Positions 19,725-28,787 of a DNA stretch of 64,000 bases are shown here, piece after piece. Numbering within the stretch: the stretch's first letter is position 1; the number at the start of each line of letters is the position of its first letter. The notes beneath the pieces are model-generated. The model was not told the DNA's origin, did not search any database, and saw nothing but the letters and a program-made list of their open reading frames with translations. Origin of the DNA: Dehalogenimonas lykanthroporepellens BL-DC-9 (GTDB taxonomy: Bacteria > Chloroflexota > Dehalococcoidia > Dehalococcoidales > Dehalococcoidaceae); assembly GCA_000143165.1 (NCBI GenBank), contig CP002084.1, positions 1,054,001-1,118,000 on the forward strand. The letters are read 5' to 3'. Made by a program: the position numbers and the translations under genes.

Positions 19725-20576
19725 TCAGGCGTCTTCTGTATTCTCTTCAACGGCCTTGCGGACGCGGCGTTTCGGCTGTTGAGCTACCTCTTCTTCACCG
19801 GTCGGAGTCTCGACGACTACCGCTGTTCCAGCCTTTTCTTCACCGACACCATCGACCCCTTCGTTCTCCGTTAATGACTCTTCGGTCTCGGTGGCCGCGG
19901 CGGCGGCCTGAGCTTCGCTGATAAAATCCTGCTCGACCACAGCCTTGGCTTCAGGCAGGATATCGCCGCGATACACCCAGACCTTGACGCCTATGCGCCC
20001 CAGCGGTGTATGGGCTTCAGCAAAGCCATAGTCAATATCCGCCCGGATGGTATGCAGTGGAACCCGACCGTTATGCATCTCTTCCTGCCGGGCGATTTCG
20101 ACACCGCCCAGCCGGCCAGCGCACTTGATCTTGATACCCTGTGCCCCCGCCTGCCGGGTACGGAACATGGCCTGTTTCATGGCACGGCGGTAAGCGATAC
20201 GGCGTTCCATCTGGTCAGCAACCGACCTGGCAACCAGATAGGCATCCAGTTCGGCCTGGCCGATCTCGTGAATATTAAGCTGAATCTTCTTCCCGGAGAC
20301 CTCTTCCAGATAACGCCGCATTTCATCAACGCGCTGACCACCCCGGCCGATGACGATGCCGGGACGTGAAGTGGAAACAGTCACGGTAATCTTGGCCGCC
20401 TGCCGTTCTATCTCAATGTTGGAGATACCAGCATCGGCGTATTTTTTCTTGATGGCCTTTCTGATCTTGAGGTCTTCAAGCAGATTGGTCGAGAAATCCT
20501 TTTCAGCGAACCATTTGGAGTTCCATCCTTTGATGGCGCCGATACGAAAAGCGTACGGATGAACCTTGCGTCCCAT
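19725..20576 (-). CDS. rpsC: 30S ribosomal protein S3 with long C-terminal tail
   Basis: 283 residues, about 60-70 longer than typical S3. KH domain (SRPGIVIGRGGQRVDEMRRYL) and the C-terminal domain (ADIDYGFAEAHTPLGRIGVKVW) are normal. The extension after about residue 225 is low-complexity and acidic (AAAAATETEESLTENEG) and ends in a mixed RRVRKAVEENTEDA. Helps unwind mRNA at the entry site. Overlaps rplV by one base. Confidence 0.96.
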   Translation of the reverse strand: MGRKVHPYAFRIGAIKGWNSKWFAEKDFSTNLLEDLKIRKAIKKKYADAGISNIEIERQAAKITVTVSTSRPGIVIGRGGQRVDEMRRYLEEVSGKKIQLNIHEIGQAELDAYLVARSVADQMERRIAYRRAMKQAMFRTRQAGAQGIKIKCAGRLGGVEIARQEEMHNGRVPLHTIRADIDYGFAEAHTPLGRIGVKVWVYRGDILPEAKAVVEQDFISEAQAAAAATETEESLTENEGVDGVGEEKAGTAVVVETPTGEEEVAQQPKRRVRKAVEENTEDA

Positions 20577-20914
20577 TAACCCTCCTGGTCCGCTACGATG
20601 ACGGTAATATGACTTGACCTCTTGAGAATCGGCGACACCCTGCCACGCGAGCGGGGGCGGTGCCGTTTCATCATCGGCGCTCCGTCAGCGTAGATTTTGA
20701 TTATTTTTAATTCATTTGGTTCCATCTGATAATTGTTCTCCGCGCTGGCGGCGGCTGACTTAACAGTCTTGGCCACCAGCCCAGCGGTCGGCGACGGCAT
20801 ATACCGCAGTATCGACAGGGCCTCGTCGACCCCTTTCCCCCTTACCAGATCGACATACAACCGAACTTTCCGGGGGGAAACACCGGTGTTTTTGGACATT
20901 GCCTTAACTTGCAT
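20576..20914 (-). CDS. rplV: 50S ribosomal protein L22
   Basis: 112 residues. SPRKVRLYVDLVRGKGVDEAL start and the long hairpin MMKRHRPRSRGRVSPILKR, which lines the exit tunnel and is the site of some macrolide-resistance changes in other bacteria. Follows rpsS by 14 nt. Confidence 0.96.
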   Translation of the reverse strand: MQVKAMSKNTGVSPRKVRLYVDLVRGKGVDEALSILRYMPSPTAGLVAKTVKSAAASAENNYQMEPNELKIIKIYADGAPMMKRHRPRSRGRVSPILKRSSHITVIVADQEG

Positions 20915-20928
20915 CTCTCAAAGACCCC

Positions 20929-21216
20929 TTATTTCTTGCCCTTGGTTTTGACCTCGGATTTACCGAGGTGACCGCGATAGGTACGGGTAGGCGCAAACTC
21001 TCCGAGCTTATGCCCGACCATATTTTCGGTAACGAATACCGTCACATGACGCCGGCCGTCATGAACCCCGAAATTAAGCCCTACCATCTCCGGCAGAATC
21101 GTCGACCAGCGGGCCCAGGTTTTAATCATCACCTTTTTGCCGGCGCGGTTGGCCTGATCTACTTTTTTCATCAATTTGGGGCTGACTGCCGGCCCCTTTT
21201 TAACAGAACGTGACAT
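20929..21216 (-). CDS. rpsS: 30S ribosomal protein S19
   Basis: 95 residues. [19 protein letters not shown] start, [17 protein letters not shown] and [16 protein letters not shown] are diagnostic. Head protein of the small subunit. Nine bases after rplB. Confidence 0.97.
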   Translation of the reverse strand: MSRSVKKGPAVSPKLMKKVDQANRAGKKVMIKTWARWSTILPEMVGLNFGVHDGRRHVTVFVTENMVGHKLGEFAPTRTYRGHLGKSEVKTKGKK

Positions 21217-21224
21217 TGATTACA

Positions 21225-22052
21225 TTACCTCCGACGTTTGACGATAAGCTTATTGGAAGCCTTGCTTTTCTGCCGTGTCTTGTAACCGAGGGCCGGCTTA
21301 CCCCAGGGAGTCTTCGGCCCGGGCATACCGATCGGCGACCGGCCTTCACCACCACCATGCGGATGATCAGCGGGATTCATGGCTGAACCGCGCACCTGTG
21401 GCCGCCAGCCCATATGACGCTTACGACCGGCTTTGCCGATAGACAGCGTCTGATGATCTTCATTCCCTACCTGACCGACAGTGGCGTAAGCACTGACGCG
21501 CACCCGTCTCATTTCGCCGGATGGTAGCCGTAGCAAAGCATAATCACCTTCCTTGGCCATCAACTGGGCTCCGGCACCAGCCGATCTGACCAGCTTACCG
21601 CCCCGACCGGGTTCCATTTCTATGTTGTGAATAACCGTACCGCTAGGCATGGAATTCAGGGGAAGGGCATTGCCGACACGCAACTCAGCTTCCGGTGAAG
21701 CCATGACGCGGTCATCGACCTTTAACCCCTGCGGAGCCAGAATATATCGTTTTTCACCATCAGCATAGAAGATGAGGGCGATGCGGGCGGAGCGATGGGG
21801 ATCGTATTCGATAGCCGCCACTCGGCCGGGAACGCCGATTTTATCGCGTTTGAAATCGATGACTCTGATCATCTTTTTGGCGCCGCCTCCCCGATGACGG
21901 ACGGTCATCCGCCCCTGGGAGTTGCGGCCGGCATTATTCTTGACACGCTTAACCAGGGATTTCTCCGGACGTGACTTGGTAACCTCGGAAAAATCAAACC
22001 CTGACTGATGGCGCCGGCCGGCGGATGTCGGTTTATATTGTTTTAGTCCCAT
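21225..22052 (-). CDS. rplB: 50S ribosomal protein L2
   Basis: 275 residues. [20 protein letters not shown] near the N-terminus and [18 protein letters not shown] near the C-terminus. The latter holds the conserved His important for peptidyl transferase assembly. Standard length and S10-cluster position. Confidence 0.98.
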   Translation of the reverse strand: MGLKQYKPTSAGRRHQSGFDFSEVTKSRPEKSLVKRVKNNAGRNSQGRMTVRHRGGGAKKMIRVIDFKRDKIGVPGRVAAIEYDPHRSARIALIFYADGEKRYILAPQGLKVDDRVMASPEAELRVGNALPLNSMPSGTVIHNIEMEPGRGGKLVRSAGAGAQLMAKEGDYALLRLPSGEMRRVRVSAYATVGQVGNEDHQTLSIGKAGRKRHMGWRPQVRGSAMNPADHPHGGGEGRSPIGMPGPKTPWGKPALGYKTRQKSKASNKLIVKRRR

Positions 22053-22057
22053 ATCGC

Positions 22058-22342
22058 TTAGACCCCTTCAAACAGCTCAATCTTGTCGCCGGCTTTCAGC
22101 GTAACCAGTGCTTTTTTCCAATCAGGCGTCCGGTGATAACCCCGGCCCATCCGCTTGATCTTGCCCTTCACCCTGATCATATTAACAGCGGTCACCTGGA
22201 CCTTGAAAGCCGCTTCAACCGCCGACTTTACCTGTGGTTTGGTAGCTCTGTCAGCCACTTCAAAAGCGTAGACCCCTTTTTCGGATAGCCGAGCGCTTTT
22301 TTCGGTAATCAAAGGTTTTCTCAATACTTCTAATATCTGCAT
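22058..22342 (-). CDS. rplW: 50S ribosomal protein L23
   Basis: 94 residues from the second of two tandem ATGs (22342), which lies 6 nt after AGGAG. The first ATG at 22345 leaves only 3 nt. [21 protein letters not shown] is the L23 signature. Docking site for trigger factor and SRP at the exit tunnel. Confidence 0.95.
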   Translation of the reverse strand: MQILEVLRKPLITEKSARLSEKGVYAFEVADRATKPQVKSAVEAAFKVQVTAVNMIRVKGKIKRMGRGYHRTPDWKKALVTLKAGDKIELFEGV

Positions 22343-22352
22343 CATATTCTCC

Positions 22353-22985
22353 TTAAGCGGCCTCTGCGACCCAGATCTGCTGGACAACTTCGAGGGCTTG
22401 CTCGGTCAGCAGGAGTGTGTCGTATTTCAGCAGGTCACCTACGTTTATCAGGTTAGCCGGGGTGGTCTTGACCCGGGGCAGGTTGCGGGCCGACAGCACG
22501 ACATTTTCGTCGACGCCGGCGGTAGCAATGATAGCCGAGGAGCCAATCTCCAGTGCTGTCAGCACCTGAGTCATTTCGCGGGTTTTGGGCGCATCCAAAG
22601 CCAAAGCATCAACCACCTTGAGTGAACCGCTGGCGACTTTATCCGACAGCAGGCACCTGATAGCCAGTCTCCGCATTTTCTTAGGCAGAGACTTGGAGTA
22701 ATCCCGAGGCTTGGGGCCGAATATTACGCCGCCGCCCGGACGCAAACCGCTCTTTCGCGAGCCGGCCCTTGCTTCACCGGTGCCTTTCTGCCGGAACATC
22801 TTCTGAGTGGTGCCGGAAACCTCGGAGCGGGTCCTGGTGCTGGAAGTTCCCTGACGAGCATTGGCGGCCTGGGCCACCATGGCCTGATGCACCACAGCAT
22901 CGTTCATGGGCACCGCAAACAGCTCATCGCTGACGGTGACGTTTCTCACTACTTGACCGCTGGTGTTATAAACCGGTATTTCCAT
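22353..22985 (-). CDS. rplD: 50S ribosomal protein L4
   Basis: 210 residues. [20 protein letters not shown] and [19 protein letters not shown] form the tunnel-lining loop, with [20 protein letters not shown] following. In E. coli L4 represses its own operon. Here no long leader precedes rpsJ, so that mechanism is not evident. Confidence 0.97.
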   Translation of the reverse strand: MEIPVYNTSGQVVRNVTVSDELFAVPMNDAVVHQAMVAQAANARQGTSSTRTRSEVSGTTQKMFRQKGTGEARAGSRKSGLRPGGGVIFGPKPRDYSKSLPKKMRRLAIRCLLSDKVASGSLKVVDALALDAPKTREMTQVLTALEIGSSAIIATAGVDENVVLSARNLPRVKTTPANLINVGDLLKYDTLLLTEQALEVVQQIWVAEAA

Positions 22986-22986
22986 A

Positions 22987-23610
22987 TTACTTGCTCTTCT
23001 TCGATTTTTTTATCAATATCAACCCGTTCCTGGCGCCGGGAACGGCTCCCTTGACCAAAAGCAGATTTTTTTCGACATCGGTCTTAACCACTTTCAAACC
23101 ACTGACCGTCACCTGCTCGTTACCCATGTGGCCGGCCATGCGAGTGCCCTTGAAAACCCGGCCGGGGGTAGTGGTCGCGCCGATGGAACCGGGTGCCCGA
23201 TGACGGTCACTCTGACCGTGAGTCTTGGGGCCGCCGGCAAAACCGTGCCTCTTTACTGTTCCGGCGAAGCCCCGGCCTTTGCTGATACCGGTGACATCAA
23301 CGCGTTCGCCGTCAACGAACAGACTGGCGTCAACCCGGGCGCCGACTTCCACACCGTCGAGGTCATCGAGACGAAATTCCCGGAGATGCCGGAAATTACC
23401 ATATTCCTTGACGTGACCCTGCTCGGCCTTGGTCAGTTTTTTATCTTCGCCGAATCCCAGTTGAGCCGCGGTGTAACCATCCCTCTCCGGGGTCTTTACC
23501 TGTACCACGGTGCAAGGTCCAACCTGAAGCACGGTGACCGGCTCCATTTTTCCTTCGGTGCTGTATACCTGGGTCATCCCCAGCTTCTTACCGATAATCC
23601 CGTTAATCAT
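22987..23610 (-). CDS. rplC: 50S ribosomal protein L3
   Basis: 207 residues. [23 protein letters not shown] start and the [16 protein letters not shown] segment. The central extension [19 protein letters not shown] reaches the peptidyl transferase centre in known ribosomes. One base ahead of rplD. Confidence 0.97.
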   Translation of the reverse strand: MINGIIGKKLGMTQVYSTEGKMEPVTVLQVGPCTVVQVKTPERDGYTAAQLGFGEDKKLTKAEQGHVKEYGNFRHLREFRLDDLDGVEVGARVDASLFVDGERVDVTGISKGRGFAGTVKRHGFAGGPKTHGQSDRHRAPGSIGATTTPGRVFKGTRMAGHMGNEQVTVSGLKVVKTDVEKNLLLVKGAVPGARNGLILIKKSKKSK

Positions 23611-23621
23611 CTTCAGTCTTC

Positions 23622-23930
23622 CTATAGCTTAATATCAATATCGACGCCAGCCGGCATGTTCAGACTGGTAAGAGAGTCGATGGTCTTGGATGTAGTTTCA
23701 ACAATATCAATCAGCCGCCGATGGGTGCGGATTTCGAACTGCTCCTGAGAATCTTTGTCGATGAAGGCGGAACGGATAACGCTGTATTTCTTAATCTTGG
23801 TCGGCAGGGGAACCGGACCGGAAATCACGGCGCCGGTACGCTCCAGAGCCTCGACTATCTGTACAGCCGACTGATCCAGAATCTTGTGGTCGAAACCCTT
23901 CAGTTTAATGCGGATTTTCTGTTTTCCCAT
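23622..23930 (-). CDS. rpsJ: 30S ribosomal protein S10
   Basis: 102 residues from ATG 23930 ([20 protein letters not shown]), normal length. The open frame continues upstream into fusA but that part is not S10. Contains [20 protein letters not shown]. Only 13 nt separate it from fusA, leaving no room for tuf. Confidence 0.96.
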   Translation of the reverse strand: MGKQKIRIKLKGFDHKILDQSAVQIVEALERTGAVISGPVPLPTKIKKYSVIRSAFIDKDSQEQFEIRTHRRLIDIVETTSKTIDSLTSLNMPAGVDIDIKL

Positions 23931-23943
23931 TTTATTCAATCCC

Positions 23944-26034
23944 CTATTTGTTCGCTGCCTCGGTCTCCATGACCGTCTTGGCAATATTGGCTGGCAGTTC
24001 CAGGTAAGCGTGGAATTCCATCGATGAAGTCGCCCTACCCTTGGAAATACCCCGAATGGTGGTGGTATAACCAAAGGTTTCAGCCAGAGGCACCACGGCG
24101 TGAACCACGGCGGTATCGCCACGGGGTTCGATGGAAGATATCTGACCTCGCCGGGAATTAAGATCACCGATGATATCGCCCATATACTCTTCGGGAGTCA
24201 CTACTTCCAGCTTCATGACGGGCTCCAGCAGAACAGGCTTGGCTTTGTACACCACGTCCTTCAGCGCCATGGAACCAGCGGTCTTGAAGGCCATTTCATT
24301 GGAGTCAACCTCATGGAAAGTGCCGTCATAAATGGTGACCTTGATACCGACCATGGGATAACCGGCGTAAGCGCCGGTAGCTGCAGCCTCCTTGATACCG
24401 TTAGCTGCAGCAGTAATATAACTTTTAGGAATAGCGCCGCCTCGAATCCCATCGACCACCTCAACGGCGGTTGACTCGGCCAGCGGCTCGATATTGACCT
24501 TGACGTGGCCGTATTGACCGCGGCCGCCGGACTGACGGACGAATCGCCCCTCACCGGAAGCGGTACCGGTAATGGTTTCCCGGTAAGCCACACGAGGCTG
24601 GCCGATTTTCGCGGCGACCTTGAATTCAGTCAGCAAACGGCTGACCAGCACGTCCAGATGAAGCTCACCCATGCCGGAGATGATATTCTGACCGGTTTCT
24701 TCATTATAGGACACCTTGAATGTCGGATCCTCTTCAGCCAGTTTCTGTAAGGCGTCGACCATTTTGTCCTGGTCAGCGCGGGTTTTGGGCTCGATAGAAA
24801 TAGAAATCACCGGCTCAGGGAACTGGATGTTTTCCAGTATGACCGGGTGATTGGGGTCGCACAGAGTATCACCGGTAAAGGTATTCTTCAAACCGAGGCT
24901 GGCGATGATGGAGCCGGTATCAGCCTTATCGACCTCCTCGCGGCTATTGGCATGCATCACCAGCAACCGGCCGATACGTTCACGCTCGCCGCGAGTGCTG
25001 TTAAGGACACCGGCGGAGGCATTGATAATACCGGAATAAACCCGGAAATAGACCAACCGGCCAACAAACGGATCCGAAACGACCTTGAAAGCCAGCGCGG
25101 CGAAGGGGGCGTCATCGGCAACCTGCCGGGAGACCTCTTCCTGCGTCTTGGGATCGATACCGATAACGGGCGGCGTATCCAAAGGAGACGGCAGATAATT
25201 GACTACCGCGTCCAGAAGAACCTTGACGCCCTTCTGCCGAAAGGAACTGCCGCACAAAATTGGGATCCCCTTGTTAGCCAGGGTAGCCCGGCGCAAACCA
25301 GCGCGAATCTGTTCGACCGAAAGCTCTTCACCTTCCAGGTAGGCGCACATGATTTCATCGTCGACTTCAGCCAGACGTTCTATCATCTGAAGGCGGGCGG
25401 CTTCGTATCGTTCTTTTTCGGCTTCCGGTAACGGTATTTCCACCGGTTCCGGGTCGCTGGGTTCACCATCTTCCTTATAGGCTTTGCCGGTAATCAGGTC
25501 AATGACCCCACCGAAACATTCACCACTTCCGATGGGAATGACCACGGTGATGTGATGCGCCTTCAGGCGGTCTTCGATCATTTTGAGACAACGCCAGAAG
25601 TCAGCGCCGGTGCGATCCATCTTGTTGATAAAACAAATACGCGGCACCCCGTAACGGTTGGCCTGACGCCAGACCGTTTCCGATTGGGCTTCCACACCAG
25701 CAACCCCGTCAAAAACAACGACACCCCCATCAAGAACTCTGAGTGAGCGTTCCACCTCTGCTGTGAAATCCACATGTCCGGGGGTATCGATGATGTTGAT
25801 GCGATAGTCCCGCCAGTGGCAGGCGGTAGCCGCCGAAGTAATGGTGATACCCCGCTCGCGCTCCTGTTGCATCCAGTCCATGACGGTGTTGCCGTCATCT
25901 ATATTGCCGATCTTGTAGGTCCGACCGGTATAGTACAGGATGCGTTCGGTTGTGGTAGTCTTCCCAGCATCGATATGAGCAATAATGCCGATATTGCGTA
26001 TCTTATTAAGTTGAAAAGTTCTATCTTGACTCAT
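23944..26034 (-). CDS. fusA: Elongation factor G
   Basis: 696 residues. GTPase with G1 [14 protein letters not shown], switch [14 protein letters not shown]3 DTPGHVDF and G4 [10 protein letters not shown], then domains II-V including [14 protein letters not shown]. Drives ribosomal translocation. A single str-type fusA sits between rpsG and rpsJ. Confidence 0.98.
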   Translation of the reverse strand: MSQDRTFQLNKIRNIGIIAHIDAGKTTTTERILYYTGRTYKIGNIDDGNTVMDWMQQERERGITITSAATACHWRDYRINIIDTPGHVDFTAEVERSLRVLDGGVVVFDGVAGVEAQSETVWRQANRYGVPRICFINKMDRTGADFWRCLKMIEDRLKAHHITVVIPIGSGECFGGVIDLITGKAYKEDGEPSDPEPVEIPLPEAEKERYEAARLQMIERLAEVDDEIMCAYLEGEELSVEQIRAGLRRATLANKGIPILCGSSFRQKGVKVLLDAVVNYLPSPLDTPPVIGIDPKTQEEVSRQVADDAPFAALAFKVVSDPFVGRLVYFRVYSGIINASAGVLNSTRGERERIGRLLVMHANSREEVDKADTGSIIASLGLKNTFTGDTLCDPNHPVILENIQFPEPVISISIEPKTRADQDKMVDALQKLAEEDPTFKVSYNEETGQNIISGMGELHLDVLVSRLLTEFKVAAKIGQPRVAYRETITGTASGEGRFVRQSGGRGQYGHVKVNIEPLAESTAVEVVDGIRGGAIPKSYITAAANGIKEAAATGAYAGYPMVGIKVTIYDGTFHEVDSNEMAFKTAGSMALKDVVYKAKPVLLEPVMKLEVVTPEEYMGDIIGDLNSRRGQISSIEPRGDTAVVHAVVPLAETFGYTTTIRGISKGRATSSMEFHAYLELPANIAKTVMETEAANK

Positions 26035-26062
26035 GTAATCTCTTGTTATTCCTTAACCGGAC

Positions 26063-26536
26063 TTACCAGCGGTAGTGGGCGAAGGCACGGTTGGCCTCAG
26101 CCATCTTGTGAGTTTCTTCCCTCTTCTTGACCGCAGAGCCAAGACCCTTGGCGGCATCGGACAATTCAGCGGCCAGTTTTTCCGACATGGATTTGCCGGT
26201 TCGAGCACGTGAATACTTGGCCAGCCAGCGAAGAGCCAGGGAAAAAGCCCTGTCCGGACGCACCTCGACCGGCACCTGGTAATTGGCGCCACCGACGCGA
26301 CGGGCCTTGACCTCAATCAGGGGCGTGATATTCTTGATGGCCTGCTCCACCAGAGTAACGGCATCCTTGCCTTCCTGTTCGGCGATAATCGTCATGGCAT
26401 CATACACTACCCGCTCCGCAGTACTCTTTTTACCGGAATACATCAGACGGTTTATCATTTTGGCGACCATGACGCTGTTGTACTTAGCGTCAGGCGCGGC
26501 CGGATGGTTCTTGATGCCTGAATTACGTCTTGCCAT
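26063..26536 (-). CDS. rpsG: 30S ribosomal protein S7
   Basis: 157 residues. [22 protein letters not shown], then [20 protein letters not shown] and the end AFAHYRW. Nucleates assembly of the 30S head and represses the str operon in E. coli. Lies 37 nt after rpsL. Confidence 0.97.
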   Translation of the reverse strand: MARRNSGIKNHPAAPDAKYNSVMVAKMINRLMYSGKKSTAERVVYDAMTIIAEQEGKDAVTLVEQAIKNITPLIEVKARRVGGANYQVPVEVRPDRAFSLALRWLAKYSRARTGKSMSEKLAAELSDAAKGLGSAVKKREETHKMAEANRAFAHYRW

Positions 26537-26573
26537 TTTTCTTTATTAGCCTCCCCTGATTATCAGAGCCTTA

Positions 26574-26999
26574 TTACTTCTTTGCCGCCTTGGCTACCTT
26601 GGCACCGTACTTGGAGCGTCCCTGCTTGCGATTAGCTACACCGGAAGTATCCAGCGTGCCACGAATGATGTGATAGCGGACACCGGGCAGGTCAGGTACC
26701 CGGCCGCCCCGGATAAGAACCACCGAGTGCTCCTGCAGATTGTGGCCTTCACCCGGAATATAAGCGGTAACTTCCATATGGTTGGACAGACGCACCCTGG
26801 CAATCTTGCGCAGGGCTGAATTAGGTTTCTTGGGAGTAGTGGTCTTCACCTGAAGGCATACACCCCGCTTCTGCGGCGAACCTGCACCGTACACATTCTT
26901 ATTCTTGAGAGCATTGAAATTGTAATGTAGAGCCGGAGTCTTAGCCTTCTTACTGAGCTTACGGCGCCCTTTTCTGACCAGTTGATTTACCGTCGGCAT
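26574..26999 (-). CDS. rpsL: 30S ribosomal protein S12
   Basis: 141 residues from ATG 26999 ([20 protein letters not shown]), with AAGGAG upstream. [18 protein letters not shown] and [20 protein letters not shown] are intact, with wild-type Lys residues at the usual streptomycin sites. First gene of the 37-gene array, with a promoter about 130 nt upstream. Confidence 0.97.
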   Translation of the reverse strand: MPTVNQLVRKGRRKLSKKAKTPALHYNFNALKNKNVYGAGSPQKRGVCLQVKTTTPKKPNSALRKIARVRLSNHMEVTAYIPGEGHNLQEHSVVLIRGGRVPDLPGVRYHIIRGTLDTSGVANRKQGRSKYGAKVAKAAKK

Positions 27000-27070
27000 T
27001 TGTTTTGTACTCCTTATCAATTTCCGGACAATATAAAAGGATGAGTCGAGCTCACCCTCCAACAAGCCCG

Positions 27071-27103
27071 TGGCAGACTGCTTCGATATCGCATCATCTG
27101 CCA
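27071..27103 (-). promoter_or_regulatory. Hairpin in the rpsL leader
   Basis: A 7-bp inverted repeat (TGGCAGA / TCTGCCA) with a 19-nt loop holding a palindromic CGATATCG lies in the roughly 130-nt leader between the rpsL promoter and start codon. No T tract follows, so it is not a classical terminator. A regulatory role is speculative. Confidence 0.3.
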
Positions 27104-27134
27104 TTTGCGGTATTCAAACCACAAACAATCGGTT

Positions 27135-27163
27135 AGTGTATCATGGCGTATTCCCGATGTCAA
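27135..27163 (-). promoter_or_regulatory. Sigma-70 type promoter of the ribosomal array
   Basis: On the minus strand TTGACA (27163-27158) and TACACT (27140-27135) are separated by exactly 17 nt. This is the only near-consensus promoter seen upstream of rpsL and would start transcription near 27128. Confidence 0.75.
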
Positions 27164-27239
27164 CATATGGAACCTGCGGGCCGCAAGTCGGCTGAAAAAG
27201 GAGCGTTAACGGGAGCTATCCCCGGTATTTCTGTTTCGT

Positions 27240-27245
27240 TATAAT
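27240..27245 (+). promoter_or_regulatory. Candidate -10 of the ECF sigma operon
   Basis: A perfect TATAAT lies 74 nt before the GTG start of the sigma factor gene. The 17-nt-upstream hexamer is poor, so only the -10 is proposed. It is divergent from the rpsL promoter across a 319-nt intergenic region that otherwise shows nothing besides the rpsL leader. Confidence 0.4.
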
Positions 27246-27318
27246 AGTCGCACCGGCCAAAACCGGAATCGCCGGTAACACCAATCAGACTACTTAATCG
27301 GCCAGGGGGTTTGCCCAG

Positions 27319-27867
27319 GTGCAACAACAGGACGAGAGGGACATTATAGCGCGAGCTCAAGCGCGGGATAGCGAGGCCTTCGGCCAAATATATGAAGCTT
27401 ACTTCGACAGAATATTCCGATATATCGGACTCAAAACCGGTTTTGGGCCGGAAGCAGAAGACTTGACACAACAGGTATTTCTGAAGGCGCTGGAATCCAT
27501 CGGGTCTTACCGGGTTAAGGGGGATGTTCCCTTCAGTGCCTGGCTGTACCGGATTGCCCATAACCAGGTGGTGGATCACCTCAGGAAGCGTTCGCGGCGG
27601 CCGACTGCCGAACTGGATGAAAACCTGCCTCTGCCGGCCAAAGATGACCCAGCGGGAGAAACCGAACTCAAAATGGCGAGCCAGGCCTTGATGGCCGCCA
27701 CCCGTCACCTGACCACGGCCCAGCAGGAGGTAATTGCCCTCCGATTCGGTGCTGAACTGTCGATCACCGAGGTCTCCAGACTGACCGGACGCACCGAAGG
27801 CGCCGTCAAGGCGATGCAACACGCCGCCATTACCTCATTACGTAAATTGATGGTAGATGCCTTATGA
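27319..27867 (+). CDS. ECF-type RNA polymerase sigma factor
   Basis: 182 residues from GTG 27319, with AGGGGG upstream. Region 2 is seen as FGQIYEAYFDRIFRYIGLK, AEDLTQQVFLKALE and AWLYRIAHNQVVDHLRKR (-10 recognition). Region 4 is LTTAQQEVIALRFGAELSIT plus the helix-turn-helix RTEGAVKAMQHAAITSLRKL (-35 recognition). Its TGA overlaps the ATG of the next gene (ATGA), so the partner is translationally coupled. The regulon cannot be deduced. Confidence 0.93.
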   Translation: MQQQDERDIIARAQARDSEAFGQIYEAYFDRIFRYIGLKTGFGPEAEDLTQQVFLKALESIGSYRVKGDVPFSAWLYRIAHNQVVDHLRKRSRRPTAELDENLPLPAKDDPAGETELKMASQALMAATRHLTTAQQEVIALRFGAELSITEVSRLTGRTEGAVKAMQHAAITSLRKLMVDAL

Positions 27868-28694
27868 AAGAAACAACCGGCGACAATATGAACAGCCAGA
27901 CCATTGAAGATATTCTTGACGAATGTCTGGATGAGCTCATCTCAGGAACGTCTTCGATAGAGCAGTGTCTGGCGCGCTATCCGGAACATTCGGTGGAACT
28001 GCGCTCTCTGCTGGAAACCGCCATCATTCTTAAACAGTCACCGGAAATGACGCCGTCAACTGGAGCACGTCAGAGAGTGCGTTACGCCTTGAATGAGCGC
28101 ATGGCCGAGATGGCTAAGAAGAAAAAAGCCGGAAGGCCGTTCTTCAGATTGGGGCTGGCCAATATCATGGTCAGTCTGATACTCAGTATCACCTTGATCG
28201 GCGGCGGCCTGGCCTATGCCGCCTCCGGCGCCATGCCTGACCAGACCCTGTATTCACTCAAGATCGGGCTGGAAAAGGTAATGCTGTCTCTGGCACCGGG
28301 CGAAGACGCCCGAATCAGTCTTTACACCTCGTTCAACGATCGGCGGGTGGAAGAAATCATCTATCTGGCCGGCAAGGGTAATTCGCTGGCCATCGCTGAA
28401 ATCACATCACGGATTGCCGACGGATTCAGCCAGATTGAAACGGCCCGCCGATATTCGGAGAATGATCTGCAGGCAGAGCCGCCGGGATTCGCCACGACAG
28501 CCAATGGTAGTGACGACCCCGATAGGCTCAACGGGAACAAAGACAATCTGTCTTCCCTGTTGACCGAGGCACAGACATCACAACTGGCAATTCTGTCGGA
28601 CATCCCGGCCGGCGCGTCTCCGGCAGTACAAAAAGCACTGGAGCAGGCGGCGACCGTACTGCGGGAAGGCTATTCTGCTCTGGTAGATGATTAA
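27864..28694 (+). CDS. DUF5667-like membrane protein, likely sigma-factor partner
   Basis: 276 residues. The N-terminal cytoplasmic part (1-95) is helical (DECLDELISGTSSIEQCLARYP), followed by one transmembrane segment around residues 98-118 (LANIMVSLILSITLIGGGLAYAA, split here by its Gly run). The exported part begins MPDQTLYSLKIGLEKVMLSL, the DUF5667 pattern, and continues as helices. Gene coupling to an ECF sigma and the single-TM layout suggest an anti-sigma or signal-receiving role, but no zinc anti-sigma motif (H-x3-C-x2-C) is present. Confidence 0.7.
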   Translation: MKETTGDNMNSQTIEDILDECLDELISGTSSIEQCLARYPEHSVELRSLLETAIILKQSPEMTPSTGARQRVRYALNERMAEMAKKKKAGRPFFRLGLANIMVSLILSITLIGGGLAYAASGAMPDQTLYSLKIGLEKVMLSLAPGEDARISLYTSFNDRRVEEIIYLAGKGNSLAIAEITSRIADGFSQIETARRYSENDLQAEPPGFATTANGSDDPDRLNGNKDNLSSLLTEAQTSQLAILSDIPAGASPAVQKALEQAATVLREGYSALVDD

Positions 28695-28729
28695 AAACTC
28701 AACTTTGTTAAGCTGACGTCCGCTGATAC

Positions 28730-28765
28730 AAAGAGGGAAGCCTTTACAGGCTTCCCTCTTTAATG
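28730..28765. terminator. Bidirectional terminator
   Basis: A perfect 13-bp stem (AAAGAGGGAAGCC / GGCTTCCCTCTTT) with a 6-nt loop lies between the convergent sigma operon and GH3-like gene. A and T tails at each side make it usable from both directions. Confidence 0.85.
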
Positions 28766-28787
28766 TTTCAACGCGTGAAATCCCGGG

